Positions 56,998 through 64,000 of a DNA stretch of 64,000 nt are shown here, in pieces. Every line of letters starts with the position of its first letter. Positions within the stretch are counted from its first letter, which is position 1. The DNA lies in assembly GCF_900104655.1 (NCBI RefSeq), contig NZ_FNWD01000002.1, positions 1,162,246-1,226,245 on the forward strand, given 5' to 3'. The translations under genes were made by a program, and so were the position numbers. The notes below the pieces were generated by a model that was not told the origin of the DNA, ran no database searches, and saw only the letters and a list, made by a program, of their open reading frames with translations. Source of the DNA: Millionella massiliensis (lineage in GTDB: Bacteria; Bacteroidota; Bacteroidia; Bacteroidales; Rikenellaceae).

Positions 56998-58095
56998 ATG
57001 ATGAACGCTGTCAAAAAAATCGGACTCCTCGGACTGGTATGTTCCGCCCTGCTGTCATGCAGTTCGAACGGAGGTAAAAACATCGCCGAAGAGCCCATAC
57101 AGGCCTTCTGCATCGACTTCAACTGGAGCGGCAAAGGCTACGCCAGCCTCTCGCGCCCCGAAGACTTTTCGAATGCCGATCCCCGCACCCACCTCGAGTG
57201 GTACAAGGCCCACGGCGTGAATACGATCCAGAGTTTCTGCGTGAGCCACAACGGTTACGCGTGGTACGACAGCAAAATCGCCCCGAAGGTTCCCGGGCTG
57301 AAATCCAACTTCTTGAAAGAGCTGGTCGACATGGGCCACAAGGAGGGGATGCGCGTGATGGGCTACTTCTCGCCCGGCACCAACGTCCGGTGGCTGGAGG
57401 AACACCCCGACGAAGTGTACGACAACCAAAGCATGTTCCACATCGTCTACACCTCCGAGTACCTCGACTACCTGGGCAAAGTGATCTACGAAGCGGTGAA
57501 AGAGACCGGGATCGACGGATTCATGATCGACGCCCTGTTCACCGCCCCGCGCGACTCGGCCGAAGCGATGAAGTGGATGCCCTGCGAACAGGAGATCTAC
57601 GCCGAGCTGTTCGGCGAGCCGTTCCCCGGCCAGGACAAAATCACCTACGACCAGGTGCTGGAGTACAAACGCCGCTCGGTGGAACGCTGCTGGGACACCA
57701 TCTACCAGTCGGCCAAGCGTGCCAATCCCGACTGCATCGTGTGGCTGACCTGCCACGACCTCACCCATCCGCAGATCCGCCCCGGCAGCCGGATCTTCAA
57801 ACAGGCCGACTGGCTGATGAGTGAAAACTCCGATGCCGAATACCTGAAAAAGGTACGCAATGCGATCGGCCCCCAGACCCAGTTGATCCAGTGCATTTCG
57901 GGTTGGGCAACCCACGACGCCAAATCGCTCATGGAACAAAAAGACAGCATCAAACGGGGCTGGTACGGTTTTGCATGGCCCGACTCCGCCACCACCCTAC
58001 CCTACACGCTCGAGAGCGCCGGCGAAGACGCCCGCTTCAAACAGAACGCCATCAATATCGAAGAGATGGCCAAATTCTACAAAGGCGAACATTAG
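56998..58095 (+). CDS. TIM-barrel lipoprotein, possible glycoside hydrolase
   Basis: The 365-residue protein has a signal and lipobox (SALLSCSS). The rest alternates strands and helices: QAFCIDFNWSG, GVNTIQSFCVSHNG, GMRVMGYFSPG, GIDGFMIDALFTAPRD, DCIVWLTCHDL and LIQCISGWATHD. This is a beta/alpha barrel similar in style to alpha-L-fucosidase (GH29)-like and related barrels. The Asp of GFMIDALF could be a nucleophile. I cannot name the family. It precedes a ROK kinase gene that has its own promoter. Confidence 0.65.
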   Translation: MMNAVKKIGLLGLVCSALLSCSSNGGKNIAEEPIQAFCIDFNWSGKGYASLSRPEDFSNADPRTHLEWYKAHGVNTIQSFCVSHNGYAWYDSKIAPKVPGLKSNFLKELVDMGHKEGMRVMGYFSPGTNVRWLEEHPDEVYDNQSMFHIVYTSEYLDYLGKVIYEAVKETGIDGFMIDALFTAPRDSAEAMKWMPCEQEIYAELFGEPFPGQDKITYDQVLEYKRRSVERCWDTIYQSAKRANPDCIVWLTCHDLTHPQIRPGSRIFKQADWLMSENSDAEYLKKVRNAIGPQTQLIQCISGWATHDAKSLMEQKDSIKRGWYGFAWPDSATTLPYTLESAGEDARFKQNAINIEEMAKFYKGEH

Positions 58096-58135
58096 CCTCC
58101 CGGGGCGGAACGTTCAACTTTGAGCCGGCCGTATG

Positions 58136-58165
58136 CTTGTGACAAATTTTTATTTCCTACATTTG
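58136..58165 (+). promoter_or_regulatory. ROK kinase promoter
   Basis: CTTG (58136-58139), 18 bases and a perfect TACATTTG (58158-58165), with a leader of about 28 nt. Confidence 0.65.
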
Positions 58166-58199
58166 TACAATAACCCGAATCGTTTTAATACGACCCACT

Positions 58200-59312
58200 A
58201 TGAGTTACAATACTGACCAACGTACGGTCATGACCCTCGACGCCGGCGGCACGAACTTCGTTTTCGGAGCCATCCGCGGATGCGAAGAGGTCGTCGAACC
58301 GATCCACCTTCCCTCGGCCGCCAATAACCTCGAGCTGAGCCTGGCCAACCTCATCAACGGCTTCCACGCCGTCCGCTCGCGCCTCAAAGAGCCCCCCGTG
58401 GCCATCAGTTTCGCTTTCCCCGGCCCGGCCGACTACCCCAACGGCATCATCTGGAACATCGGCAACCTCCCGGCCTACAAAGGCGGCGTGGCCGTGGGCC
58501 CGATGCTGGCCGCCGAATTCGGCATTCCGGTCTTCATCAACAACGACGGCGACCTCTATGCCTACGGCGAAGCCATCAGCGGCTACCTCCCCTGGGTCAA
58601 CGCACAGCTCGAAAAAGCCGGCAGCCCGAAACGCTACCACAATCTGGTGGGGCTGACCCTCGGAACCGGATTCGGCGGCGGTATCGTCCGCAATGGCAAC
58701 CTCTTCCTGGGCGACAACTCGGCTGCCGCCGAAGTGTGGCTGCTCAGCCAACGCTACCACCAGGAACAAAACATCGAAGAGTCGATCAGCATCCGTGCCG
58801 TGCGCCGCGTGTACGGCGAACTGACCGGCACCCCCGCTGACCATCTGCCCACTCCCAAGGACATCTACGAAATCGGGATCGGCGCAAAAGAGGGTGACAA
58901 GGCTGCAGCCCTCGAATCCTTCCGCCGCATGGGTCAGGCACTGGGCGATGCCCTCTGCAACGTACTGACCATCGTGGACGGTATCGCCGTCATCGGTGGC
59001 GGTGTGGCCGGCGCACGCTCGCTGTTCGTACCGGCCATGATGGAAGAGATCCACAGCCACTTTACCGGTGCAACGGGCGCATCGTTCCCGCGTCTGGCCC
59101 AAAAGGCCTTCTACCTCGAGGACGAGGCCCAAATGGCCGAATTCCTCCAGGGCGAGGTGAAACAGATCCAAATCCCGCACACCACCGAACGCGTGACCTA
59201 CGATTCGATGCCTCGCGTCGGGATCGGTTTCTCGCACATCGGCACCAGCAAAGCCATCAGCATCGGCGCCTACGCCTTCGCCCTCAGCGCACTGGACCGT
59301 CAGGCCCGATAA
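58200..59312 (+). CDS. ROK family sugar kinase
   Basis: The 370-residue protein has the phosphate-1 loop TLDAGGTNFVFGAI, SFAFPGPADY, the catalytic Asp in INNDGDLYAYGE, and LTLGTGFGGGIV and GIAVIGGGVAGA. The Cys-rich zinc site of most ROK kinases (CxCGxxGC) is missing, and an extra 60-70 residues lie near the C terminus. It should phosphorylate a hexose or N-acetylhexosamine. With a sialidase 5.5 kb upstream, an aminosugar is plausible but not shown. Confidence 0.88.
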   Translation: MSYNTDQRTVMTLDAGGTNFVFGAIRGCEEVVEPIHLPSAANNLELSLANLINGFHAVRSRLKEPPVAISFAFPGPADYPNGIIWNIGNLPAYKGGVAVGPMLAAEFGIPVFINNDGDLYAYGEAISGYLPWVNAQLEKAGSPKRYHNLVGLTLGTGFGGGIVRNGNLFLGDNSAAAEVWLLSQRYHQEQNIEESISIRAVRRVYGELTGTPADHLPTPKDIYEIGIGAKEGDKAAALESFRRMGQALGDALCNVLTIVDGIAVIGGGVAGARSLFVPAMMEEIHSHFTGATGASFPRLAQKAFYLEDEAQMAEFLQGEVKQIQIPHTTERVTYDSMPRVGIGFSHIGTSKAISIGAYAFALSALDRQAR

Positions 59313-59336
59313 GTTCTCATTCCGAATCATTTTTCC

Positions 59337-59371
59337 AGCCCGCGTTCCCCCTCCGGAGCGCGGGCTTTTTG
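59337..59371 (+). terminator. intrinsic terminator of the ROK kinase gene
   Basis: AGCCCGCG pairs with CGCGGGCT and is followed by TTTTT. Confidence 0.9.
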
Positions 59372-59387
59372 CAGTCTTAGGGGTTGC

Positions 59388-59464
59388 AGGTGAAAGGAGA
59401 AAGGAGAAAGGAGAAAGGTGAAAGGAGAAAGGTGAAAGGTGAAAGGAGAAAGGAGAAAGGTGGA
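59388..59464. repeat. purine-only heptanucleotide minisatellite
   Basis: Eleven 7-bp units follow without a break, all AGGTGAA or AGGAGAA except the last (AGGTGGA). The fourth base runs T A A A T A T T A A T. The plus strand is purines only apart from the T positions. It lies just past the ROK terminator and does not belong to a gene. Confidence 0.9.
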
Positions 59465-59937
59465 GGTGGAAACAAGTGACAAGGGAAATGCGACGATAAG
59501 AATCCGGAATGAACAATAAACGTTGCCACACCATTTCACTAAACCGTAACCCAATAAAAAAGCGTCTCCCCGGGAAATCGGGAAAACGCTTTTTCCTATA
59601 AAGAGTTATTTACGTCTTACCTTTCAAGAGGCACAACATTTATCAGAGGAATCTCTCAGCCGGCCCTCCCCATACACATTCCACCACTTCCCCACCGCTG
59701 AACAAGCCAACCCTGCTCACCTCTTAACTACACCCCATCAACCGCTAGATATATTCTGGGGGATCACCCGGGCAACCACCCCTACTCTCGCATAACTCCT
59801 CGCACACTACCCTTCGACCACCGCCGCGAACACACCCTTAATCCTTGCCTCCACATCCCTCACGTCCTCACACCCCCACCCACGGACTCACGATCGCAAC
59901 TTTCCTCATCCCCAACGACCGCCTCCCGAACTCACAA
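59465..59937. other. gene-free stretch
   Basis: Apart from the terminator at 59555-59595 I see no gene or element. The region from about 59630 is C-rich and lacks coding character. Confidence 0.45.
59555..59595 (-). terminator. intrinsic terminator, probably of the decarboxylase gene
   Basis: AAAAAGCGT and ACGCTTTTT arms, with T runs on both sides in the two readings. It lies 340 bases past the decarboxylase stop on the minus strand. Confidence 0.7.
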
Positions 59938-61332
59938 TCAGTAGCCCAGAATACGCATCATCGAACGGTAGCTCTGCTCCTTGGCAAACAGACGGGTATA
60001 GTATTCGTTGTCGTCCTTATCGCGGTCGATGATAATGTGCTTGGGCGCGGGAATCAGACAGTGCTGAATGCCACCGTAACCGCCCAAAGACTCCTGGTAG
60101 GCCCCCGTGTGGAAGAAACCGATGTACTGCGGATCGCCGGGCGTCAGTTTGGGCAGGAAGATCGCATTCTGATGGGCCTCGGCGTTGTAGTAGTCCTCGC
60201 TGTCGCAGGTCAACCCGCCGAGGAACACACGCTGGTACTCCTTGTCCCAGTTGTTGATGGGCAGCATCATGAAACGCTGGTTGATACCCCACGTATCGGG
60301 CAGGGTGGTCATGAACGAACTGTCGATCATGTACCACAACTCACGGTCGTTCTGCTGTTTCTGGTTGATGATCGAATAGAGCGTTGCGCCGCTTTCACCC
60401 ACAGTGAACGATCCGAATTCGGTGAATATGTTTGGTTCTTCGATTCCGTTCGTATTGCAATAGTTCTTGATCTGGGCTACGATCTCTTCGGCCATGTACT
60501 CGTAGTCGTAGTCGAAAGCGAGCGAGTTTTTGATGGGGAATCCGCCGCCGATGTTGAGCGAATCGAGGTCCGGACACACCTTTTTCAGTTCGCAATAGAC
60601 GGCCAGACACTTCGAGAGTTCATTCCAGTAGTAGGCCGTATCGCGGATGCCGGTATTGATGAAGAAGTGCAGCATCTTGAGCCGGAACTTCTTGTTGGGC
60701 TTGATCTTCTCGAGATAGTAGTTCTTGATTTCGCGGTAGCGAATACCGAGACGCGAGGTGTAGAAGTCAAACTTGGGTTCCTCTTCCGATGCGATTCGGA
60801 TACCAACGAAGCAGGGTCTTTCGATAGCGGCATCGAGCAGATCGTGTTCTTCCTTGTTGTCGATCACCGGAATCGTATTAATAAACCCGCTGTTAATCAG
60901 CCCCGCAATGTTTTCGGCATACTGGGGCCGTTTGTATCCGTTGCATACGATGAAGGTGTCCTTGTCGAGCATTCCTCCGTCATACAGGGCGTTGATGATG
61001 TGAATATCGTATGCCGACGAGGTTTCGAGATTGATTTTGTTTTTGAGTGCCTCTTCGAGCACAAAGGAGAAGTGCGAACTTTTGGTACAATAGCAGTAAT
61101 TGTACGAACCTTTGTAATCGACCTTGGCCATCGCCACATTAAAGAGTTTCTTGGCCCGTTGGATTTGCGAACTGATTTTGGGGAGATACGAGATCTTCAG
61201 CGGGGTTCCATACTGCTTGATGATGTCCATCAGGGGCACTTCGTGGAACTGGAGACTGTTATCCACCACCGAGAATTCGTCCTGGGGGAACTCAAAAGTC
61301 TGTTCGATAAGGTCGATATACTTATTTTTCAT
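59938..61332 (-). CDS. PLP-dependent arginine/ornithine-type decarboxylase (fold type III)
   Basis: The 464-residue protein has the PLP lysine in YCYCTKSSHFSFVLEEAL, the phosphate-binding DSLNIGGGFP, EFGSFTVGESGA, and the active-site Cys in GGLTCDSEDYY. It belongs to the alanine-racemase-like decarboxylase fold. Bacteroidetes proteins of this kind are annotated as arginine decarboxylase and start polyamine synthesis, although it is shorter than E. coli SpeA. Diaminopimelate or carboxynorspermidine decarboxylase are less likely given its motifs. Codon use is more AT-rich than in its neighbours. A CATCTTTG box (minus, near 61432-61439) may be its promoter. Confidence 0.85.
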   Translation of the reverse strand: MKNKYIDLIEQTFEFPQDEFSVVDNSLQFHEVPLMDIIKQYGTPLKISYLPKISSQIQRAKKLFNVAMAKVDYKGSYNYCYCTKSSHFSFVLEEALKNKINLETSSAYDIHIINALYDGGMLDKDTFIVCNGYKRPQYAENIAGLINSGFINTIPVIDNKEEHDLLDAAIERPCFVGIRIASEEEPKFDFYTSRLGIRYREIKNYYLEKIKPNKKFRLKMLHFFINTGIRDTAYYWNELSKCLAVYCELKKVCPDLDSLNIGGGFPIKNSLAFDYDYEYMAEEIVAQIKNYCNTNGIEEPNIFTEFGSFTVGESGATLYSIINQKQQNDRELWYMIDSSFMTTLPDTWGINQRFMMLPINNWDKEYQRVFLGGLTCDSEDYYNAEAHQNAIFLPKLTPGDPQYIGFFHTGAYQESLGGYGGIQHCLIPAPKHIIIDRDKDDNEYYTRLFAKEQSYRSMMRILGY

Positions 61333-61598
61333 CTACGTCGGATTGGACGGTTTATGGTTAAGTAACTTCACTACATTGGCCCCGGGAGACAAATCCGCAC
61401 AAGCCGGATTCCTCGAAATTGCCAAATGCGTTACAAAGATGCAATGATTTTTCGGTTTCGCCATCATAGACAGCTATAAATTTGCATCAACATTTTCGAG
61501 GCAACACAACCGTTGTTTTAGCAGGATTCTTCGGAAAGATACGCCCTCCAACGCATCATGTTGCGAGCCTTTAAAGATTACCATTCGGAACCACCTTT

Positions 61599-61891
61599 AT
61601 TCGAGGCAATACCAATCTGACGGAGTGCCCGAAGGCACCGCCCGCCCGGCGTGAGGGCAGTCCCAGACTGTTCTCCGCGCCAAACAAAAAAAACACGTTG
61701 AAAAAAGAGAGAATCGACCGATTTGCAACGCGGTAAATCGATTGATTCTCCGAACGCGTTTTTTCATACTATCCAAAACTGCTCTTCGACTGCCCTGCGC
61801 GGGCGGCGTCCGCGTGCTCGCGGCGGAGCAATGAGAAGTAATTACACCCATAGATACCGCCCGTAGCACCGGCATATACCGACAAACTTCT
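61599..61891. repeat. tandem foldback repeat, copy 1
   Basis: The unit starts ATTCGAGGCAATACCAATC and is 293 bp. It contains a GC-rich left arm (GGCACCGCCCGCCCGGCG, GGGCAGTC), an inner hairpin (GAGAATCGACCGATTT with AAATCGATTGATTCTC), an A run on the left and a T run on the right of that hairpin, then a GC-rich right arm (GACTGCCC, GCGCGGGCGGCG). The whole folds back on itself over about 220 bases. Short open frames cross it on both strands, but none has a credible start or product. Confidence 0.85.
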
Positions 61892-62192
61892 ATTCGAGGC
61901 AATACCAATCTGACGGAGTGCCCGAAGGCACCGCCCGCCCGGCGTGAGGGCAGTCCCAGACTGTTCTCCGCGCCAAACAAAAAAACACGTTGAAAAAAGA
62001 GAGAATCGATCGATTTGCCGCGTTGCAACTCGATCGATTCTCCGAACGCGTTTTTTCATACTATTCAGAACTGTTCTTCGACTGCCCTGCGCGGGCGGCG
62101 TCCGCGTGCTCGCGGCGGAGCAATGAGAAGTAATTACGCCCATAGATACCACCATTCACTACCGTAACACTGGCATATCCCGACAAACTTCT
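61892..62192. repeat. tandem foldback repeat, copy 2
   Basis: This 301-bp copy is nearly identical to copy 1 in its outer parts. Its inner hairpin differs in sequence but pairs better: GAGAATCGATCGA with TCGATCGATTCTC is perfect over 13 bp. The last 40 bases carry an insertion of about 8 bp relative to copy 1. Confidence 0.85.
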
Positions 62193-62445
62193 ATTCGAGG
62201 CAATACCAATCTGACGGAGTGCCCGAAGGCACCGCCCGCCCGGCGTGAGGGCAGTCCCGGACTGTTCGCCTCGCCAAACAAAAAATGCGTTAAAAAAAGA
62301 GAGAATCGACCGATTTGCAACGCGGCAAATCGATCGATTCTCCCAACGCGTTTTTTTCATACTATTCAGAACTGTTCTTCGACTGCCCTGCGCGGGCGGC
62401 GGCCGCGTGCTCGCGGCGGAGCAAAGAGGGAGTATTACGGCCAAC
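62193..62445. repeat. tandem foldback repeat, copy 3 (partial)
   Basis: The third copy lacks the last 50 bases of the unit. It ends near GCGGAGCAAAGAGGGAGTATTACGG in two pieces and diverges after that. Its inner hairpin pairs GAGAATCGACCGATTT with AAATCGATCGATTCTC, with one mismatch. The remaining 120 bases to the next gene are unrelated. Confidence 0.82.
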
Positions 62446-62567
62446 TATGTTGTGCGTAAATCTTGAAGGCAAATCTCTCGTGGCTACAGCCACCGTATTC
62501 GCAGCAGTGCGATGCGGTTTATTGCCCATGCCTTTTCAAAACCCCGACACATTTCTCCATAAGCCAC

Positions 62568-63329
62568 TCACGGTTCCACCGGGTGCACATCATCCGTCGA
62601 ACTGACCTTAATCTGTACACTCTCCCGATAAGTCGTCACCACTCCCACCAAATCAACCTTTCCTTCGGGCAGCACATAGTCCGCAAACGTCGCATACGGA
62701 CTGGTATAGACCTTCACCGAACGACCATAACCGATCGAATAAGTTTGCTCACCACTCCAGGTATGCCGTCCCCCTTGGGTAAAACTACCGTCCACGACCC
62801 GCACCAAACGCCCAGCCAACGCCTCCGTCACCTCGGGGATCGTCACCTCCAGCGTATCGATCTCCGGCATCGGCTCTTCGGACCGAAACATCATCTGCCG
62901 CAGCACCACATCCGACGAAATATAGTCGATTCCCTTGGGATAGTCCGATTCGGGCACACCGACAGCCAGCATCCCGTCCCACAAGCCGAGCCGCAACCCG
63001 TCGAGCCGCACAACGACACGCTCCCCCGGCCGATAAGCCGAATAGGTATCATATGTGCCCGTCAGAACGGCGAGCGACGCGTCGCCCTGCTGAATGACGA
63101 TCATTTTGTAGAAATTCCCCGCCGAATCGGACGTAGTGACCCGTCCACCGACAACGACCCCCTCCGGCATATCCACCTCGCCCCTCTCGTAATAGCTGCG
63201 CACACTGGCCAGCGTGGTATTGGCGTGAGGCGCCGTTTCGTCCGGTTCGGGCAACGCGTCGAAACGATCGTAGCCGCAACCGCCCATGACGAGCAGCAGC
63301 GGCGCAAGAAACAGATATTTCAGACGCAT
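62568..63329 (-). CDS. DUF5689 domain lipoprotein
   Basis: The 253-residue protein starts MRLKYLFLAPLLLVMGGCG, a signal and lipobox. The open frame extends 43 codons further upstream but without a signal. The body has GVVVGGRVTTSDSAGNFYK, VVVRLDGLRLGLWDGMLAVG and GRLVRVVDGSF, an OB-like or DUF5689 pattern found in Bacteroidetes surface lipoproteins. The function is unknown. It reads in the same direction as the decarboxylase, but the foldback repeats lie between them. Confidence 0.75.
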   Translation of the reverse strand: MRLKYLFLAPLLLVMGGCGYDRFDALPEPDETAPHANTTLASVRSYYERGEVDMPEGVVVGGRVTTSDSAGNFYKMIVIQQGDASLAVLTGTYDTYSAYRPGERVVVRLDGLRLGLWDGMLAVGVPESDYPKGIDYISSDVVLRQMMFRSEEPMPEIDTLEVTIPEVTEALAGRLVRVVDGSFTQGGRHTWSGEQTYSIGYGRSVKVYTSPYATFADYVLPEGKVDLVGVVTTYRESVQIKVSSTDDVHPVEP

Positions 63330-63484
63330 TACAACCATAAAGCTAACCAATCGGACAGCGGACAAGATAACGACAAAAGCGAGGACACAACCCCGCATCG
63401 AACCGCCCATAGCCATACATGCTCCAGCACTCCTTCTCCCCTCCGACACCATCGACACCGACCGGCGACCACCCGCAGGCGGTT

Positions 63485-63952
63485 TTATTGATCGAGTTTG
63501 AAACGGATACGCAGAATTCCGCTCTGCTCGTCGTAGTCAGTCGAGATGATGCGCAGGTGGCCGATCTCGGAAGTGTTCGTCACATGCTCACCAATACAGG
63601 GGCAGCGGTCGTAATCGCCGACGCTGACAATCCGCAACTGCGCATCGGGCCCAGACGCAGCACTCTCCGGCAGGCGCGAGAGGTCGAACTCCGCAGCCGC
63701 TTCGGCATAAGGCACCATCCGGAAAGTGACCGGCAGGTGAAGATCGATCTGATTATTGACCACCCGCGTCAGGTCCTCGACCTCTTCGGAGGTCAGATTG
63801 CGGCCGATGCTGCGAAAATCGAAATCGACCTTCGACTTTTTACGTTCGAGGTGAGTGGTTACAGCCCGGCCGCAACCGAACATCCGCACCATCGTACCGC
63901 CCAAAATATGTTCGGCAGTGTGCATCTCACGCGGATATACTTTTTCGCTCAT
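63485..63952 (-). CDS. alanyl-tRNA editing protein, AlaX type
   Basis: The 155-residue protein is a stand-alone editing domain related to the one in alanyl-tRNA synthetase. It should hydrolyse Ser- or Gly-mischarged tRNA-Ala. The zinc ligands are His11 and His15 (MHTAEHILGG) and Cys/His in CPCIGEHVTN. The conserved VDFDF strand lies between. Length fits the short AlaX form. The start is the ATG at 63952, close to the window end, and nothing further is visible upstream. Confidence 0.9.
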   Translation of the reverse strand: MSEKVYPREMHTAEHILGGTMVRMFGCGRAVTTHLERKKSKVDFDFRSIGRNLTSEEVEDLTRVVNNQIDLHLPVTFRMVPYAEAAAEFDLSRLPESAASGPDAQLRIVSVGDYDRCPCIGEHVTNTSEIGHLRIISTDYDEQSGILRIRFKLDQ

Positions 63953-64000
63953 GAAATCAAAGAGTTTATCAGTGGTTATATTGAATTATTCATAACGGGA

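Noticed and set aside
59327..59554. A minus-strand frame with repeated LSPFSFH segments.
   Set aside because: It is the translation of the heptanucleotide minisatellite.
61597..62605. Open frames of 60-140 codons on both strands across the tandem foldback repeats.
   Set aside because: They only restate the repeat in translation, have no start context or recognisable product, and change frame between copies.

Overview
The window looks like chromosome from a GC-rich member of the Bacteroidales, most like Alistipes or another Rikenellaceae (inference). The signs are Bacteroidetes-type promoters (TTTG, about 19-20 bases, then TAnnTTTG), many short-signal lipoproteins, a TamL-type Omp85 lipoprotein, DUF4382, DUF5689, META and lipocalin-like lipoproteins, a short RpoD-type sigma factor, a futalosine-pathway MqnA and a type II-C Cas9. 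Gene order is mostly housekeeping and envelope genes in short operons, with many clear intrinsic terminators.

Layout. 1-5.3 kb: the start of an alkaline-phosphatase-superfamily gene (cut by the window edge), a metallophosphoesterase lipoprotein, a GH2 glycosidase and a GNAT acetyltransferase. 5.6-12.7 kb: a complete type II-C CRISPR-Cas locus, with a predicted tracrRNA on the minus strand upstream of cas9, then cas9-cas1-cas2, a leader and an array of 29 repeats and 28 spacers. The last repeats are degenerate, so the old end is far from cas2. 13.0-16.9 kb: tRNA-Leu, divergent from the translation operon thrS-infC-rpmI-rplT, in which infC appears to start with AUA. 17.2-24.1 kb: two META lipoproteins, ridA, a thioredoxin, malate dehydrogenase, a YeiH-type membrane protein with a structured leader, aroB, and a DUF4382 gene divergent from aroB over only 30 bp. 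24.2-32.6 kb: TamL, a pair of M16 peptidase-like proteins, a NA37 nucleoid-associated protein, a second metallophosphoesterase and a second GNAT protein.

33.2-38.0 kb is a minus-strand block: two overlapping unknown secreted/lipoprotein genes, then a separate unit with a stand-alone LytTR regulator and a membrane-anchored phosphodiester-glycosidase-like protein. tRNA-fMet follows. 38.8-44.9 kb: a SAM-II riboswitch candidate upstream of metK, a DegP/HtrA protease, the primary sigma factor and a HU-like-domain membrane protein with a long Pro/Gln-rich linker. 45-59.3 kb: a LamG-endonuclease/phosphatase fusion, a lipocalin-like lipoprotein, an alpha/beta hydrolase, dapF, a nitroreductase, a GH33 sialidase, TsaC/Sua5, a hotdog thioesterase, MqnA, CorA, a TIM-barrel lipoprotein and a ROK kinase. 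The sialidase, GH2, TIM-barrel and ROK genes fit a gut bacterium feeding on host glycans.

59.4-64 kb: a purine-only heptanucleotide minisatellite, an arginine/ornithine-type decarboxylase, three tandem copies of a ~0.3-kb foldback repeat in an otherwise gene-free 1.2 kb, a DUF5689 lipoprotein and an AlaX-type Ala-tRNA editing protein. The least explained elements are the tandem foldback repeat, the structured leader of the YeiH-like gene, and the unknown gene pair at 33.2-36.6 kb. The CRISPR locus is a recognisable system, and its tracrRNA and array orientation can be predicted in detail.
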